Source: Actinomadura terrae
GTDB taxonomy: Bacteria; Actinomycetota; Actinomycetes; Streptosporangiales; Streptosporangiaceae
Reading direction: 5' to 3'
DNA: 64,000 nt
Assembly: GCF_022751215.1 (NCBI RefSeq)
Contig: NZ_JAICDG010000002.1
Span: forward strand, 1,674,001 to 1,738,000
Part shown: in pieces, positions 39,496-48,166 of the stretch
How the letters are laid out: each line of letters starts with the position of its first letter
Numbering within the stretch: the stretch's first letter is position 1
Position numbers and translations under genes: made by a program
Notes under the pieces: model-generated
Databases searched by the model: none
Told to the model about the DNA's origin: nothing
The model's input: only the letters and a program-made list of their open reading frames with translations

Positions 39496-42400
39496 ATGGA
39501 ATTCCGCATCCTCGGCCCGATGGAAGTGTGGTCGAACGGGCAGCGCCAGCACCTCGGGTGGGCGAAGGAGCGCTGCGTGCTGGCCGTCCTGCTGATGTCG
39601 CCCGGCCGCCCGGTGACCACCGAGACATTGATCGATCGCGTCTGGGACGCCGACGCCCCGGCCAAAGCGCGTGATCTTCTCTATCCGCATATGACGCGGC
39701 TCCGGCGCAGCCTGCACGCGCTCGGGGAGGATATCCGGCTGGAGCACACCGCCGGCGCCTATGTGCTGAACGCCGATCCCGACGACATCGACTACCACCG
39801 CTTCCGGTCGCTGCTCGACCACGCCCGCGCCATCGCCGGCGGCGGGCACGGCGCCGAGGCGGTGCGGCTGCTCAACGAGGCGCTGCGGCTGTGGCGCGGC
39901 GACCCGCTCACCGGGGTCGCCGGACGCTGGGCCGCGCGCCGCCGCCGCGGCATGCAGGAGGAGCTGCTCGGCGCCGCCCTCGAACGCGGCCGGCTCGAAC
40001 TCGACCAGGGGCACCACGCGGAGCTGATCCCGGAGCTGACCGAGCTGGCCGACCGGTTCCCCGACAACGAGAAGCCCGTCGAACTGCTCATGACGGCCCT
40101 GCACCGGAGCGGGCGGTCGGGCGAGGCGCTGCGGATGTACGAGCGGGCCCGCGAGCTGGCCGCCGAGCTGGGCGCCCTGCCGAGCACCGCGCTCCGCGAC
40201 CTGCACCAGCGGATCCTCGCGGGGGACCCGGCGCTGCTGCCGCCGCCGCGTCCGCCGCGCGCCGGCCCGCCGCCCAGCGACCTCCCGCGCGACCTGCACA
40301 CCTTCACGGGACGCGACGCGGAGCTGGACCGGCTGACCGCGCTGGCCGAGGGCGACGGCACCGCGGTCACGGTGCTCGCGATCGACGGGATGCCGGGCGT
40401 GGGCAAGACCACGCTCGCGATCCGGCTCGCGCACCGCCTCGCGCCGCGCTACCCCGACGGCCAGATCTTCCTGGACCTGTACGCCCACGACCCCGAGCAC
40501 GAGCCGCTGGCCCCCGCCTCCGCGCTCGACCGGCTGCTGCGGACGCTCGGCGTCGCCGCCGGCCGCGTCCCCGCCGACCTGGACGGCCGGGCGGCGCTCT
40601 GGCGGACCGAGCTGGCGCGGCGGCGCGTCCTCCTCGTCCTCGACAACGCGCTCGGCCACGACCAGCTCCGACTGCTGCTGCCCGGCGGGCCCGGCTGCCT
40701 CGTGGTGATCACGAGCCGGCGCCGGCTGGAGGGCCTGGACGCCGCCCGCACGCTGCCGCTGGACGTCCTCGCGCCCGACGAGGCGGCGCTGCTGCTGACC
40801 CGGACGGCGGGCCTGCGCCCGGACGCCGACCCCGACGCGGTCCGCGCCGTGGTCCGGCACTGCGGCCGCCTCCCGCTGGCCGTCCAGCTCATCGGCAACC
40901 GGCTGCGCCACCGGACAAGCTGGACCGTCGCCGACATCGCCGCCCGGCTCGCCGACCCCCGCCCGCTCGCGGAGTTCCGGGCCGAGACCCGCGACCTCAC
41001 CACCGTGTTCGAGCTGTCCTACCAGGGGCTCGACGCCCGCTCGCGGCGCGCGTTCCGGACGCTCGGCCTGCACCCGGGCGTGGACCTGACCGCCCGCGAC
41101 ACCGCCGTGCTGCTCGGCGCGGGCCCCGTCGACGCGGACGCCCTGCTGGACGGCCTGCACGACCACCACCTGATCACCGAGCTCCAGCGCGGCCGCTACC
41201 GGTTGCACGCCCTCCTGCGCGAGTACGCGCGGCACCTCGCCGACCAGGATCCGGCGCCGGTCCGCGAGGCCGCGGTGCGGCGGCTCCTCGACCACTACCT
41301 GGCCGCCGCCGCGTCCGCCGACCGCCTCCTGTTCGGCTACCGCCCGCGCCCGCCCGCGCCCGCCGTCGCGTTCATCGAGGACGAGGACGGCGCGCGCGAA
41401 TGGATGCGCGCGGAGCTGGAGAACATGCTGCGCGCCGCGCACCACGCCGCCGACCACGGCCACCCCCGGCACGCCGCCCACCTGGCCCGCGTCCTCGGCG
41501 AGTACCTCGAAACCCAGGGCCACTGGACGGAGGCCGCAGAGCTGCACGAACGCGCCGTCCAGTGCTGGCGCTCCCTCGGTGACGAGCAGGAGGCGGCCCG
41601 CGCGCTCGCCGATCTGAGCCGCCTGCTGCTGCGCGCGGGCCGGCACGAGGAGGCCCTGGACGCCGCGAACGAGGGCCTGGCCATCGCCTACGCCCCCGGC
41701 GACCTCGCGACCCTGCTCGACCAGCTCGGCCTCATCCACTGGCAGCGCTCGGAATTCGACGTCGCCGCCGGCTACTGCGAGCGGGCGCTGACGATACGCC
41801 GCGCGACGGGGGACCGCCCGGGCGAGGCGGTGGTCCTGCACCACCACGCGATCGTCCTCTGGCACCTCGGCCGCTACGCCGAGGCCGAGGAGGAGATGCA
41901 GGCCGCCCTCGCCCTTTACACCGAGGCCGGAAACCGCCAGGGCCGCCAAATGGCGCTCAACAATCTTGGCGACTTCGAAGTGCAGCGGGGCCGCCACAGT
42001 TCCGCCCTGGCCTATTACGAGCGGGCGGGCGAGGTCATGGAGATGAGCCGCCAGCATCGCGCCACCTGGCTCAACAACATCGCCACCGTGCAGCTGAGAC
42101 TCGGCCACCGTACCGAGGAGATCGAGCTCTACCGGCAGGCGCTCGACATCTACCTGGAAATCGGCGACCGGCGCGGCCAGGCGGCCTGCCTGAACAATAT
42201 CGGCCGCTGGTACTCCGAAATGGACCGGGGCGGCGAGGCCCTCATCCATTTTCAGCGCGCGCTCTATCTGGCGCGCGAGATCTCCGAACGGTTCGAGGCG
42301 ACGACGGCGCTCCGCAATATCGCCGACGCCTACCGGCGTTCGGGCCGGCATCGGATGGCTCTCGAACACTACGAGGAGTCCCTGGCGCTCGCCCGCGCGA

Positions 42401-42588
42401 TCGGCGATGCCTACCAGGAGGCCCGGGCGCTGGACGGCATGGCGCAGGTCGTCGCGCGCACGCGGGGCCCCGCCCAGGCGGAGCCCTACCACCGCCAGGC
42501 CCTCGAACTCTTCGAGGCCTTGGGGGTCCCCGAGGCCGACGAGGTCCGAACACGCCTTGCCGGGCGGGGCAGCGCCTCGGGCGGCTAG
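39496..42588 (+). CDS. SARP-family regulator with NB-ARC and TPR domains (AfsR-like)
   Basis: The 1030-aa cytosolic regulator starts with an OmpR-type winged helix (about 1-95, MEFRILGPMEV), then the bacterial transcriptional activation domain (about 100-245), an NB-ARC ATPase (Walker A GMPGVGKTT near residue 299, Walker B VLLVLDNA) and a long C-terminal TPR array. Known: large SARPs of the AfsR type activate secondary-metabolite or development genes after phosphorylation or ligand binding. AGGGAG fixes the ATG at 39496. It is divergent from the GT-B-like/PfkB operon, its most obvious target, and a 13-codon ORF follows its terminator. Confidence 0.93.
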   Translation: MEFRILGPMEVWSNGQRQHLGWAKERCVLAVLLMSPGRPVTTETLIDRVWDADAPAKARDLLYPHMTRLRRSLHALGEDIRLEHTAGAYVLNADPDDIDYHRFRSLLDHARAIAGGGHGAEAVRLLNEALRLWRGDPLTGVAGRWAARRRRGMQEELLGAALERGRLELDQGHHAELIPELTELADRFPDNEKPVELLMTALHRSGRSGEALRMYERARELAAELGALPSTALRDLHQRILAGDPALLPPPRPPRAGPPPSDLPRDLHTFTGRDAELDRLTALAEGDGTAVTVLAIDGMPGVGKTTLAIRLAHRLAPRYPDGQIFLDLYAHDPEHEPLAPASALDRLLRTLGVAAGRVPADLDGRAALWRTELARRRVLLVLDNALGHDQLRLLLPGGPGCLVVITSRRRLEGLDAARTLPLDVLAPDEAALLLTRTAGLRPDADPDAVRAVVRHCGRLPLAVQLIGNRLRHRTSWTVADIAARLADPRPLAEFRAETRDLTTVFELSYQGLDARSRRAFRTLGLHPGVDLTARDTAVLLGAGPVDADALLDGLHDHHLITELQRGRYRLHALLREYARHLADQDPAPVREAAVRRLLDHYLAAAASADRLLFGYRPRPPAPAVAFIEDEDGAREWMRAELENMLRAAHHAADHGHPRHAAHLARVLGEYLETQGHWTEAAELHERAVQCWRSLGDEQEAARALADLSRLLLRAGRHEEALDAANEGLAIAYAPGDLATLLDQLGLIHWQRSEFDVAAGYCERALTIRRATGDRPGEAVVLHHHAIVLWHLGRYAEAEEEMQAALALYTEAGNRQGRQMALNNLGDFEVQRGRHSSALAYYERAGEVMEMSRQHRATWLNNIATVQLRLGHRTEEIELYRQALDIYLEIGDRRGQAACLNNIGRWYSEMDRGGEALIHFQRALYLAREISERFEATTALRNIADAYRRSGRHRMALEHYEESLALARAIGDAYQEARALDGMAQVVARTRGPAQAEPYHRQALELFEALGVPEADEVRTRLAGRGSASGG

Positions 42589-42600
42589 TGCCCAGAACGT

Positions 42601-42638
42601 CCTTGCCATCCCGATAGTCGGGGTAAGGGAGATTTTCG
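42601..42638 (+). terminator. SARP gene terminator
   Basis: The imperfect hairpin centred on CCCGA-TAG-TCGGG (about 42610-42622), extended by CCTT/AAGG, is followed by GGGAGATTTTC and lies 12 bases after the SARP stop. Confidence 0.5.
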
Positions 42639-42763
42639 CACTCTCGTGGGGACAGCCGGAGATGATCCGGGCTCATCCTTTCTGGTACGGTCGGACCGCT
42701 CCCAACCGCTTAACGCGGAGTTGTAGGAGATTCCAACTCGTCATCCTGAAAGGTGACCCGTCG

Positions 42764-42805
42764 ATGCGCTGCATCTTCATGTGGCTCTTTCCCGAGGACC
42801 ACTAG
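42764..42805 (+). CDS. 13-codon ORF with strong RBS (MRCIFMWLFPEDH)
   Basis: An ATG at 42764, preceded by GAAAGGTGA at ideal spacing, opens 13 codons to TAG. The peptide is hydrophobic in the middle (CIFMWLF) and ends in PEDH. A terminator-like hairpin lies just upstream at 42601-42638 and a clear one starts 18 bases downstream, so it may be its own transcription unit. Alternatives are a leader peptide controlling the methyltransferase at 42898 by attenuation, a signalling or ribosomally made peptide precursor, or chance. I do not recognise the sequence. The rest of the gap 42589-42897 holds only these terminators and probable promoters. Confidence 0.5.
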   Translation: MRCIFMWLFPEDH

Positions 42806-42822
42806 AAGTCCAGATAGAGAGG

Positions 42823-42855
42823 CCGGGCGTCGTCACGCCCGGTCCTTCATTTTTA
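42823..42855 (+). terminator. Intrinsic terminator after the 13-codon ORF
   Basis: A perfect 8-bp stem CCGGGCGT (42823-42830)/ACGCCCGG (42835-42842) with loop CGTC is followed by TCCTTCATTTTT, one of the most classical terminators in the window. Confidence 0.9.
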
Positions 42856-42897
42856 AACGACTTGCGGTCGGCGGTGCGGGGTGAATAGCGTCGTGGT

Positions 42898-43686
42898 ATG
42901 GGAGAGGACGTTTCACGGGTCAACCGGGCTCACTGGGATGTGTGGGCCGCCGCGCACGGGCAGGACGCGTACTACGACACGGAGGGGCTGGTGGCGGGGG
43001 CCGACTCGCTCACCGACGTGGAGCGCGCGGTCCTCGGCGAGGTGAAGGGGTTGGACGTGCTGCACGTCCAGTGCCACATCGGGTTCGACGCCATCTCGTT
43101 GGCACGTTCCGGGGCGCGGGTGACGGGCGTCGACTTCTCGCCGGTGTCGTTGGAGAAGGCGCGGGGGCTCGCCGAGCGGTGCGGGGTGGACGTCCGGTTC
43201 GTCGAGGCGGACGCGACCGACCTGCCCGAGCAGCTGCGCGGCCGGTTCGACCTCGCCTACGCCGCCTACGGCATCCTGTGCTGGATCGCCGACGTGGACG
43301 CCTGGATGCGCTCGGTCGCCTCGACGCTCAGGCCCGGCGGGCGGCTGGTCCTCGTGGACTTCCATCCGCTGCTGACGATGGTCGAGACCGTGGAGCCGCT
43401 CGCGCTGGACTTCCCCTACGCGTTCGACGGGCCGCACGAGTACACCTCGTCCCAGTCGTATGCGGGCGAGACCGAGCCGACGACCTCGGTGGAGTTCGCG
43501 CACTCGCTCGGCGAGATCGTCACCGCGGCGGCGACGGCGGGGCTGCGCGTCACCCGGTTGGAGGAGCGACTCGACGCGGCCCTGGACCTCGGGCGCGGCA
43601 CGCCGGTCGGGCCCGACGGCCGCTACCGCTTCCCGGTGGACGGGCGGCATCTGCCCGTCCTCTACGCGCTCGTCGCCACCCGCTGA
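42898..43686 (+). CDS. Class I SAM-dependent methyltransferase
   Basis: The 262-aa protein has a Rossmann-type methyltransferase domain. Motif I is VLHVQCHIGFDAISLA near residue 55, motif II is GVDFSP, and a post-motif segment FDLAYAAYGILCWI follows, typical of the UbiE/Methyltransf_11-like group. The C-terminal half is longer than the minimal domain and contains DFHPLL. The substrate is unknown. The ATG at 42898 is about nine bases after a possible -10 (TAGCGT), so the transcript may be leaderless. The terminator at 42823-42855 lies just upstream and could act as an attenuator. Confidence 0.85.
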   Translation: MGEDVSRVNRAHWDVWAAAHGQDAYYDTEGLVAGADSLTDVERAVLGEVKGLDVLHVQCHIGFDAISLARSGARVTGVDFSPVSLEKARGLAERCGVDVRFVEADATDLPEQLRGRFDLAYAAYGILCWIADVDAWMRSVASTLRPGGRLVLVDFHPLLTMVETVEPLALDFPYAFDGPHEYTSSQSYAGETEPTTSVEFAHSLGEIVTAAATAGLRVTRLEERLDAALDLGRGTPVGPDGRYRFPVDGRHLPVLYALVATR

Positions 43687-43731
43687 CCCGGGCCCTGGAC
43701 GGGAAGATCGACATTCGTTAGCTTGCGTCGC

Positions 43732-44838
43732 ATGAAGCCAATGCGCGGGGCCGCGTGGAAGATGTCGCTCGCCGGGGTGTGCGGGGTGATGGCCGCGACG
43801 GCGCTGTCCGCGCCCGTCGCGCGGGCCGCGCCCGCGGTGGAGAGGGTGGCGCGCCCCGGGCCGGCGTGGCAGGTCACCCCGACCGGGACGGACGCGCGCT
43901 TCCGCGGGCTAGCGGCCGTCAACCGGAAGGTCGCCTGGCTGGCGGGCACCGGCGGGACCGTGCTGCGCACGACCGACGCCGGGCGCAGCTGGCAGAAGGT
44001 CGGCCCCCCGGATGCGGCGGGCCTGGAGTTCCGCGACGTCGAGGCGTTCGACGAGCGGCGGGCTGTGGTGCTGGCGATCGGCGAGGGCGACGCGTCCCGG
44101 GTGTACCGGACGGCCGACGGCGGCCGGACGTGGACGCTCGGCTTCCGCAACGACGAGCCGCGCGCCTTCTACGACTGCATGACGTTCTTCGACTCCCGGC
44201 ACGGGCTGGCCGTCAGCGACCCCGTGGACGGGCGTTTCCGGATCATCTCCACCAGCGACGCCGGGCGCACCTGGCGGGTGCTCCCGAACAAGGGGATGCC
44301 CGACGCGCTGACCGGCGAGGCCGCGTTCGCCGCCAGCGGGCAGTGCCTGGTGAGCCACGGGAGCCGGGACGTGTGGCTCGCCACCGGCGGGGCGGCGAAG
44401 TCGCGGGTGTTCCACTCCCGCGACCGGGGCCTGACCTGGACCGTCGCCGACACGCCGCTGCCGAGCTCCGCGTCCCAGGGGGTGTTCGCGGTGGCGTTCC
44501 GCGACTCACGCCACGGCGTCGCGGTCGGCGGCGACTACCGTCCGGGGGAGCCGTCTCCGGCGGCGGCCGCGACGACGAGCGACGGCGGGCGGACGTGGCG
44601 TCCGGCGCCGCGTCCCCCGGCGGAGTACAGGTCGGGCGTGGTGTGGCCGACCTACACGGGCCCGGCCGCGCTCGCCGTCGGCCCCACCGGCAGCGACGGA
44701 ACCCTCGACGCGGGCCGCTCGTGGCGGCGGTTCGACAGCGGCAGCTTCGACACCGTGGACTGCGCGTCCGACGGCGGCTGCTGGGCCGCCGGGGAGAAGG
44801 GCCGCGCCGCCCGGCTCGCCTTCCGCATCACCGGTTAG
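43732..44838 (+). CDS. Secreted Ycf48/BNR-type beta-propeller protein
   Basis: The 368-aa protein has a signal peptide (about 1-30, VMAATALSAPVARA) and repeats of the Asp-box/BNR type: TTDAGRSWQKV, TADGGRTWTLG, TSDAGRTWRVL, SRDRGLTWTVA and TSDGGRTWRPA. Known: such repeats form a beta-propeller found in sialidases, Ycf48-like assembly factors and extracellular binding proteins. No sialidase catalytic set is evident, so a binding role is more likely. The start ATG 43732 lacks a clear ribosome-binding site; ATG 43741 is possible. A terminator follows. Confidence 0.85.
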   Translation: MKPMRGAAWKMSLAGVCGVMAATALSAPVARAAPAVERVARPGPAWQVTPTGTDARFRGLAAVNRKVAWLAGTGGTVLRTTDAGRSWQKVGPPDAAGLEFRDVEAFDERRAVVLAIGEGDASRVYRTADGGRTWTLGFRNDEPRAFYDCMTFFDSRHGLAVSDPVDGRFRIISTSDAGRTWRVLPNKGMPDALTGEAAFAASGQCLVSHGSRDVWLATGGAAKSRVFHSRDRGLTWTVADTPLPSSASQGVFAVAFRDSRHGVAVGGDYRPGEPSPAAAATTSDGGRTWRPAPRPPAEYRSGVVWPTYTGPAALAVGPTGSDGTLDAGRSWRRFDSGSFDTVDCASDGGCWAAGEKGRAARLAFRITG

Positions 44839-44857
44839 TACCAGCGCGCGGCCCCCG

Positions 44858-44894
44858 CAGCCCGTCCGCCACCAGGCGGGCGGGCTGTTTCGTT
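44858..44894 (+). terminator. Terminator of the beta-propeller gene
   Basis: CAGCCCGTCCGCC (44858-44870) pairs with GGCGGGCGGGCTG (44875-44887) with one T-G wobble, then TTTCGTT. Confidence 0.8.
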
Positions 44895-44951
44895 GCCTGC
44901 GGGGCGGCTCTGACCAGGCAAAAGTCCCAGACTAAATGATAGATCTTGTCA

Positions 44952-44971
44952 TATACGATTTCGTGTATGTA
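44952..44971. promoter_or_regulatory. 20-bp AT-rich near-palindrome, GntR-like operator candidate
   Basis: CATATACGA-TT-TCGTGTATG is an inverted repeat with one mismatch in an AT-rich patch (about 44930-44975) that contrasts with the surrounding GC content. It lies 118 bases before the DUF485 gene. ATACGA/TCGTAT half-sites recall GntR/FadR-family operators. Confidence 0.5.
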
Positions 44972-45088
44972 AGCTCCGTCACGTCCGGCCGGGCAGGCAC
45001 GTGACGCTCGCGCCGGACGCATCGCAACGCACGTTGTGCCCCCAGACGGCGCCCGCGCGGCACGCGGCGCCGAGGAAGGCGGACCTCC

Positions 45089-45379
45089 ATGACGGGATCG
45101 CGCGAGCCCGGCCCCACCGGCCCGGAACACGCCGGAGACCCCCTCGACGACGCACGGATCACGCAGCACAAGCGCCTGGTGCTGACCCTCGCCGGGGTCA
45201 CCTTCCTGGTGTTCATGTCGTTTCCGGTGCTGACCTCGTTCACCCCCGCGCTGGACGGGGTCGTGAACGGCATCGGCGTCGCCTACATCGTCGGCCTGGC
45301 GCTCGTCGTCGCGCCGGTCCTCGGTGCCATGGCCTACCGGCGCAACGCCCTCCGCAACGAGCGGGAGGAGGGGCGATGA
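45089..45379 (+). CDS. DUF485 two-TM protein, symporter partner
   Basis: The 96-aa protein contains RLVLTLAGVTFLVFMSFPVL as TM1 and a second TM segment around GIGVAYIVGLALVVAPV, then a basic cytoplasmic end. This is the YjcH/DUF485 architecture that accompanies ActP-type symporters. The ATG at 45089 has GAGGAAGG upstream and its stop overlaps the symporter start (ATGA). A GntR-like palindrome in the promoter region may control both genes. Confidence 0.9.
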   Translation: MTGSREPGPTGPEHAGDPLDDARITQHKRLVLTLAGVTFLVFMSFPVLTSFTPALDGVVNGIGVAYIVGLALVVAPVLGAMAYRRNALRNEREEGR

Positions 45380-46905
45380 ACACCACGGCCGTACTGATCG
45401 TCCTCATCCTGGTCGCGGTGACGCTCGCGCTGACGGCGTGGGCGGCGCGGCAGAACAAGGACGCCGACGACCACTACGTCGCCGGAGGCCGGGTCGGCGG
45501 CTGGCAGAACGGGCTGGCGCTCGCCGGCGACCAGCTCTCGGCGGCCTCCTTCCTCGGCATCACCGGGGCGGTGGCGCTGACCGGGTTCAACGGCTTCTAC
45601 CTGGCCGTCGGGGTCCCGGCCGCGTACCTGCTGATGCTCGTGGTGATCGCCGAGCCGCTGCGCAACCTCGGCCGGTACACGCTCGCCGACGCGGTGGGCG
45701 CCCGCTTCGAGGGACGCGGGCTGCGCGCCGCGATGGCGGCGGCAACCCTCGTCATCAGCGTCATCTACATGGTGATCCAGTTCGTGGGCGCGGGGCTGCT
45801 GGCGCAGCTGCTGCTCGGGGTGGACTTCCCGGTCGCGGTCGTGCTCATCGGCGTGCTGATGACGGTCTACACCGCGCTCGGCGGCATGGTCGGCACCACC
45901 TATATCCAGGTGTTCAAGGCGGGGGTGCTGATCGTCACGATGCTGGTGCTGCTGGCCCTGCTGACGGCGAAGACCGGCGGCAACGTCGTCGGGTCCATGC
46001 AGGACGCGGCCGCGCGCTTCGGCGACAAGGTCGTCGTGCCGCACCGCGGCGGCACGACGGAGGCGCTGGAGACGGTGTCGCTGACGATGGGCATGGTGCT
46101 CGGGATGATGGGCCTGCCGCACGTCATGGTGCGCTTCCTCACCGTCCGGGACGGGCGCGCCGCCCGCGACTCCGCCCAGATCGCCATGTGGATCTTCGCG
46201 GCGTTCTTCCTCATCCTCCCGATCTTCGGGTACGCCGCGCTGAACCTCGTGGGGCGGAGCGAGATCGTCGCCGACAACAAGGCGGGCAACCTCGCCGCGC
46301 CGCGGCTCGCCGAGGAGCTCGGCGGCAACCTCCTGTTCGCGGTCACCGCCAGCGTGGTGATGGTGACGATCCTCGCGGTGCTCGCGGGCCTCGCGATCGC
46401 CTCGTCCGGCGCGATCGCCCACGACCTCTACACCTCCGTGCTGAAGCGGGGGGAGGTCTCACCGCGCGCGCAGCTGCTCGTCGGCAGGCTCGCGGGGGTG
46501 GGGATCTCGGTGGTGGCGATCCTCGTCGCGCTGTGGGCGAAGGACCTCAACATCGCCTTCCTCGGCAACGTGGCGTTCGCGGTCGCCGCGAGCACGACGA
46601 TGCCGGTCCTCGTCCTGACCATCTACTGGCGCGGCCTGAACCGCTACGGCGCGGTCGCGGGGCTGCTCGGCGGGCTGGTGGCCTCGGTGGGGCTGGTCGC
46701 CGTCGGCCCGGACGTGCTCGGCGACGACCACCTGTTCCCGCTGTCGATCCCGGCGCTGGTGTCGGTGCCGGTGAGCTTCCTGTGCGCCTGGGTCGCGAGC
46801 GTGGCCACCCGCTCCAGGGCGGACGCCGCCGGGCACCCCTACGACGAGCTGGCCAGGCGGGCGTTCCCGGCGCACCCGCGGCCGAACCTCGGCTCCCCGA
46901 ACTGA
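45376..46905 (+). CDS. ActP-like sodium/monocarboxylate symporter
   Basis: The 509-aa SSS-family transporter has about 13 TM segments and the landmarks DDHYVAGGRVGGWQNG, SAASFLGITGAVALTG and GMMGLPHVMVRFLTV. Known: homologues next to DUF485 proteins carry acetate or related monocarboxylates with sodium. It is a second, independently placed copy of the symporter type found at 25675-27447; it lacks the long hydrophilic insertion of that copy and has no sensor pair beside it. The 3' end is convergent with the desaturase gene. Confidence 0.92.
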   Translation: MNTTAVLIVLILVAVTLALTAWAARQNKDADDHYVAGGRVGGWQNGLALAGDQLSAASFLGITGAVALTGFNGFYLAVGVPAAYLLMLVVIAEPLRNLGRYTLADAVGARFEGRGLRAAMAAATLVISVIYMVIQFVGAGLLAQLLLGVDFPVAVVLIGVLMTVYTALGGMVGTTYIQVFKAGVLIVTMLVLLALLTAKTGGNVVGSMQDAAARFGDKVVVPHRGGTTEALETVSLTMGMVLGMMGLPHVMVRFLTVRDGRAARDSAQIAMWIFAAFFLILPIFGYAALNLVGRSEIVADNKAGNLAAPRLAEELGGNLLFAVTASVVMVTILAVLAGLAIASSGAIAHDLYTSVLKRGEVSPRAQLLVGRLAGVGISVVAILVALWAKDLNIAFLGNVAFAVAASTTMPVLVLTIYWRGLNRYGAVAGLLGGLVASVGLVAVGPDVLGDDHLFPLSIPALVSVPVSFLCAWVASVATRSRADAAGHPYDELARRAFPAHPRPNLGSPN

Positions 46906-46942
46906 TCTTCGCGCCGGACGCGCCGTCCGGTCTGGGTCTGGC

Positions 46943-47941
46943 TCAGGCCGAACGGCGCGGCGCGGACGGGCCGTCGCGCGGTGCCGCCTCGGCTTCGGGG
47001 TCGAGGTGGTCGGTCAGCTTGCGGGCGAGCCGGGCCGGGTCGGGCCAGCGCACGTCGTGCGCCCAGCCGAGCCGCTCGAAGCCGCGGATCAGCAGGGCGC
47101 TGGCGTCGAACTGCCCCTTCAGGACGCCGTGCCGGGCGGAGGTCGGCTCGGCGTGGTGCCAGTTGTGCCAGCCCTCCCCGAAGGTCAGCAGCGCGACCCA
47201 GCGGACGTTGGTCGAGCGGTCGCGGGTGTCGAAGGCGCGCTCGCCGAAGCTGTGCGCGACGGAGTTCACCGACCAGGTCACGTGGTGGACGACGGCGTAG
47301 CGGACCAGCCCGCCCCAGAACAGCGCGGACCACATCCCCGCCCACGACGCCGTGACCAGCCCGCCCGCCAGCGCGGGCAGCGCGAACGACAGCACGACGA
47401 CGGCGGGGTAGGCGGCGTCCATCCGCCGGACGACGGGGTCGGCCAGCAGGTCGGGCACCCAGTGCCGGCGGACGGAGCGCCGCCGCGCGGTGTAGAACCA
47501 GCCGACCTGCGCGTGCAGCAGGCCGCGCGCCAGCGACGGCAGCGACTCGCCGTAGGCCCAGGGGGAGTGCGGGTCGCCGGGACGGTCGGCGTACTTGTGG
47601 TGGCGGCGGTGCTCGGCCGCCCACAGCGAGGCCGGGCCTTCGAGGGCGAGGCCGCCCGCCAGCGTGAGCGCGATGTATAACGGGCGGCGGCAGCGGAACG
47701 AGCGGTGGGTCAGCATCCGGTGGTAGCCGACGCTGATGCCGAAGATGCTCACCGCGTACATGACCGCGAAGATCGCCACGTCGGCCGGGCCGATGCCGTG
47801 GCCCCAGAGCGCGACGACGGCCGCCGCCAGGGCCAGCACCGGCAGCACGACCAGCGTGATCAGGTAGGCGTCGCGGCGGACGCCCGAGACGGCGGCGGTG
47901 CCGGTGGAGTCCGGTTCCGTCCAGCCCTGTCGCGAGGGCAT
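46943..47941 (-). CDS. Membrane acyl-CoA/fatty-acid desaturase
   Basis: The 332-aa integral membrane di-iron desaturase has all three histidine boxes: HRMLTH (H74, H79), HRRHH (H111, H114, H115) and HNWHH in the C-terminal third, plus the NSVAHSFG segment of the delta-9 acyl-CoA type. Hydrophobic segments flank the boxes. Known: it introduces a cis double bond into acyl chains using O2 and electrons from a reductase. AGGAGG precedes ATG 47941. It is divergent from the P450/dioxygenase operon; inferred: it supplies unsaturated fatty-acid substrates for it. Confidence 0.93.
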   Translation of the reverse strand: MPSRQGWTEPDSTGTAAVSGVRRDAYLITLVVLPVLALAAAVVALWGHGIGPADVAIFAVMYAVSIFGISVGYHRMLTHRSFRCRRPLYIALTLAGGLALEGPASLWAAEHRRHHKYADRPGDPHSPWAYGESLPSLARGLLHAQVGWFYTARRRSVRRHWVPDLLADPVVRRMDAAYPAVVVLSFALPALAGGLVTASWAGMWSALFWGGLVRYAVVHHVTWSVNSVAHSFGERAFDTRDRSTNVRWVALLTFGEGWHNWHHAEPTSARHGVLKGQFDASALLIRGFERLGWAHDVRWPDPARLARKLTDHLDPEAEAAPRDGPSAPRRSA

Positions 47942-47991
47942 AGGGCCTCCTCTTTTCCCGAGTGAACGACACCGGTCCAGTCCCGCAACAG

Positions 47992-48015
47992 TGGCCTGAA
48001 GGCCAACAAATTGTT
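47992..48015. promoter_or_regulatory. Two adjacent inverted repeats in the desaturase/P450 divergent promoter
   Basis: TGGCCT-GA-AGGCCA (47992-48005) is followed immediately by AACAA-A-TTGTT (48005-48015). Both lie in the 225-base gap between the divergent desaturase and P450 genes and could bind a regulator acting on both units. Confidence 0.45.
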
Positions 48016-48166
48016 ACTTTACGCACCTGTTCTCCTACTCTATGTGGCGAAGTGAGGGGAATCTGGTTACCTTTGGTGCTCGTCCGGCTGCGCGCGTCGT
48101 GGCAGGTCTGCCGTGGTCCCCCGAAGCCCTGGCACCCATCGACTCCCGAGGTGGAGGCGCCGCCGC

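Noticed and set aside
39421..42609. Long open frame antisense to the SARP gene
   Set aside because: Same artefact of third-position GC; the SARP product has clear domains over the whole length.
45001..45375. Longer N-terminus for the second symporter starting upstream of DUF485
   Set aside because: The frame would run antisense-like low-complexity sequence over the DUF485 gene; the ATGA overlap at 45376 fits the family start.
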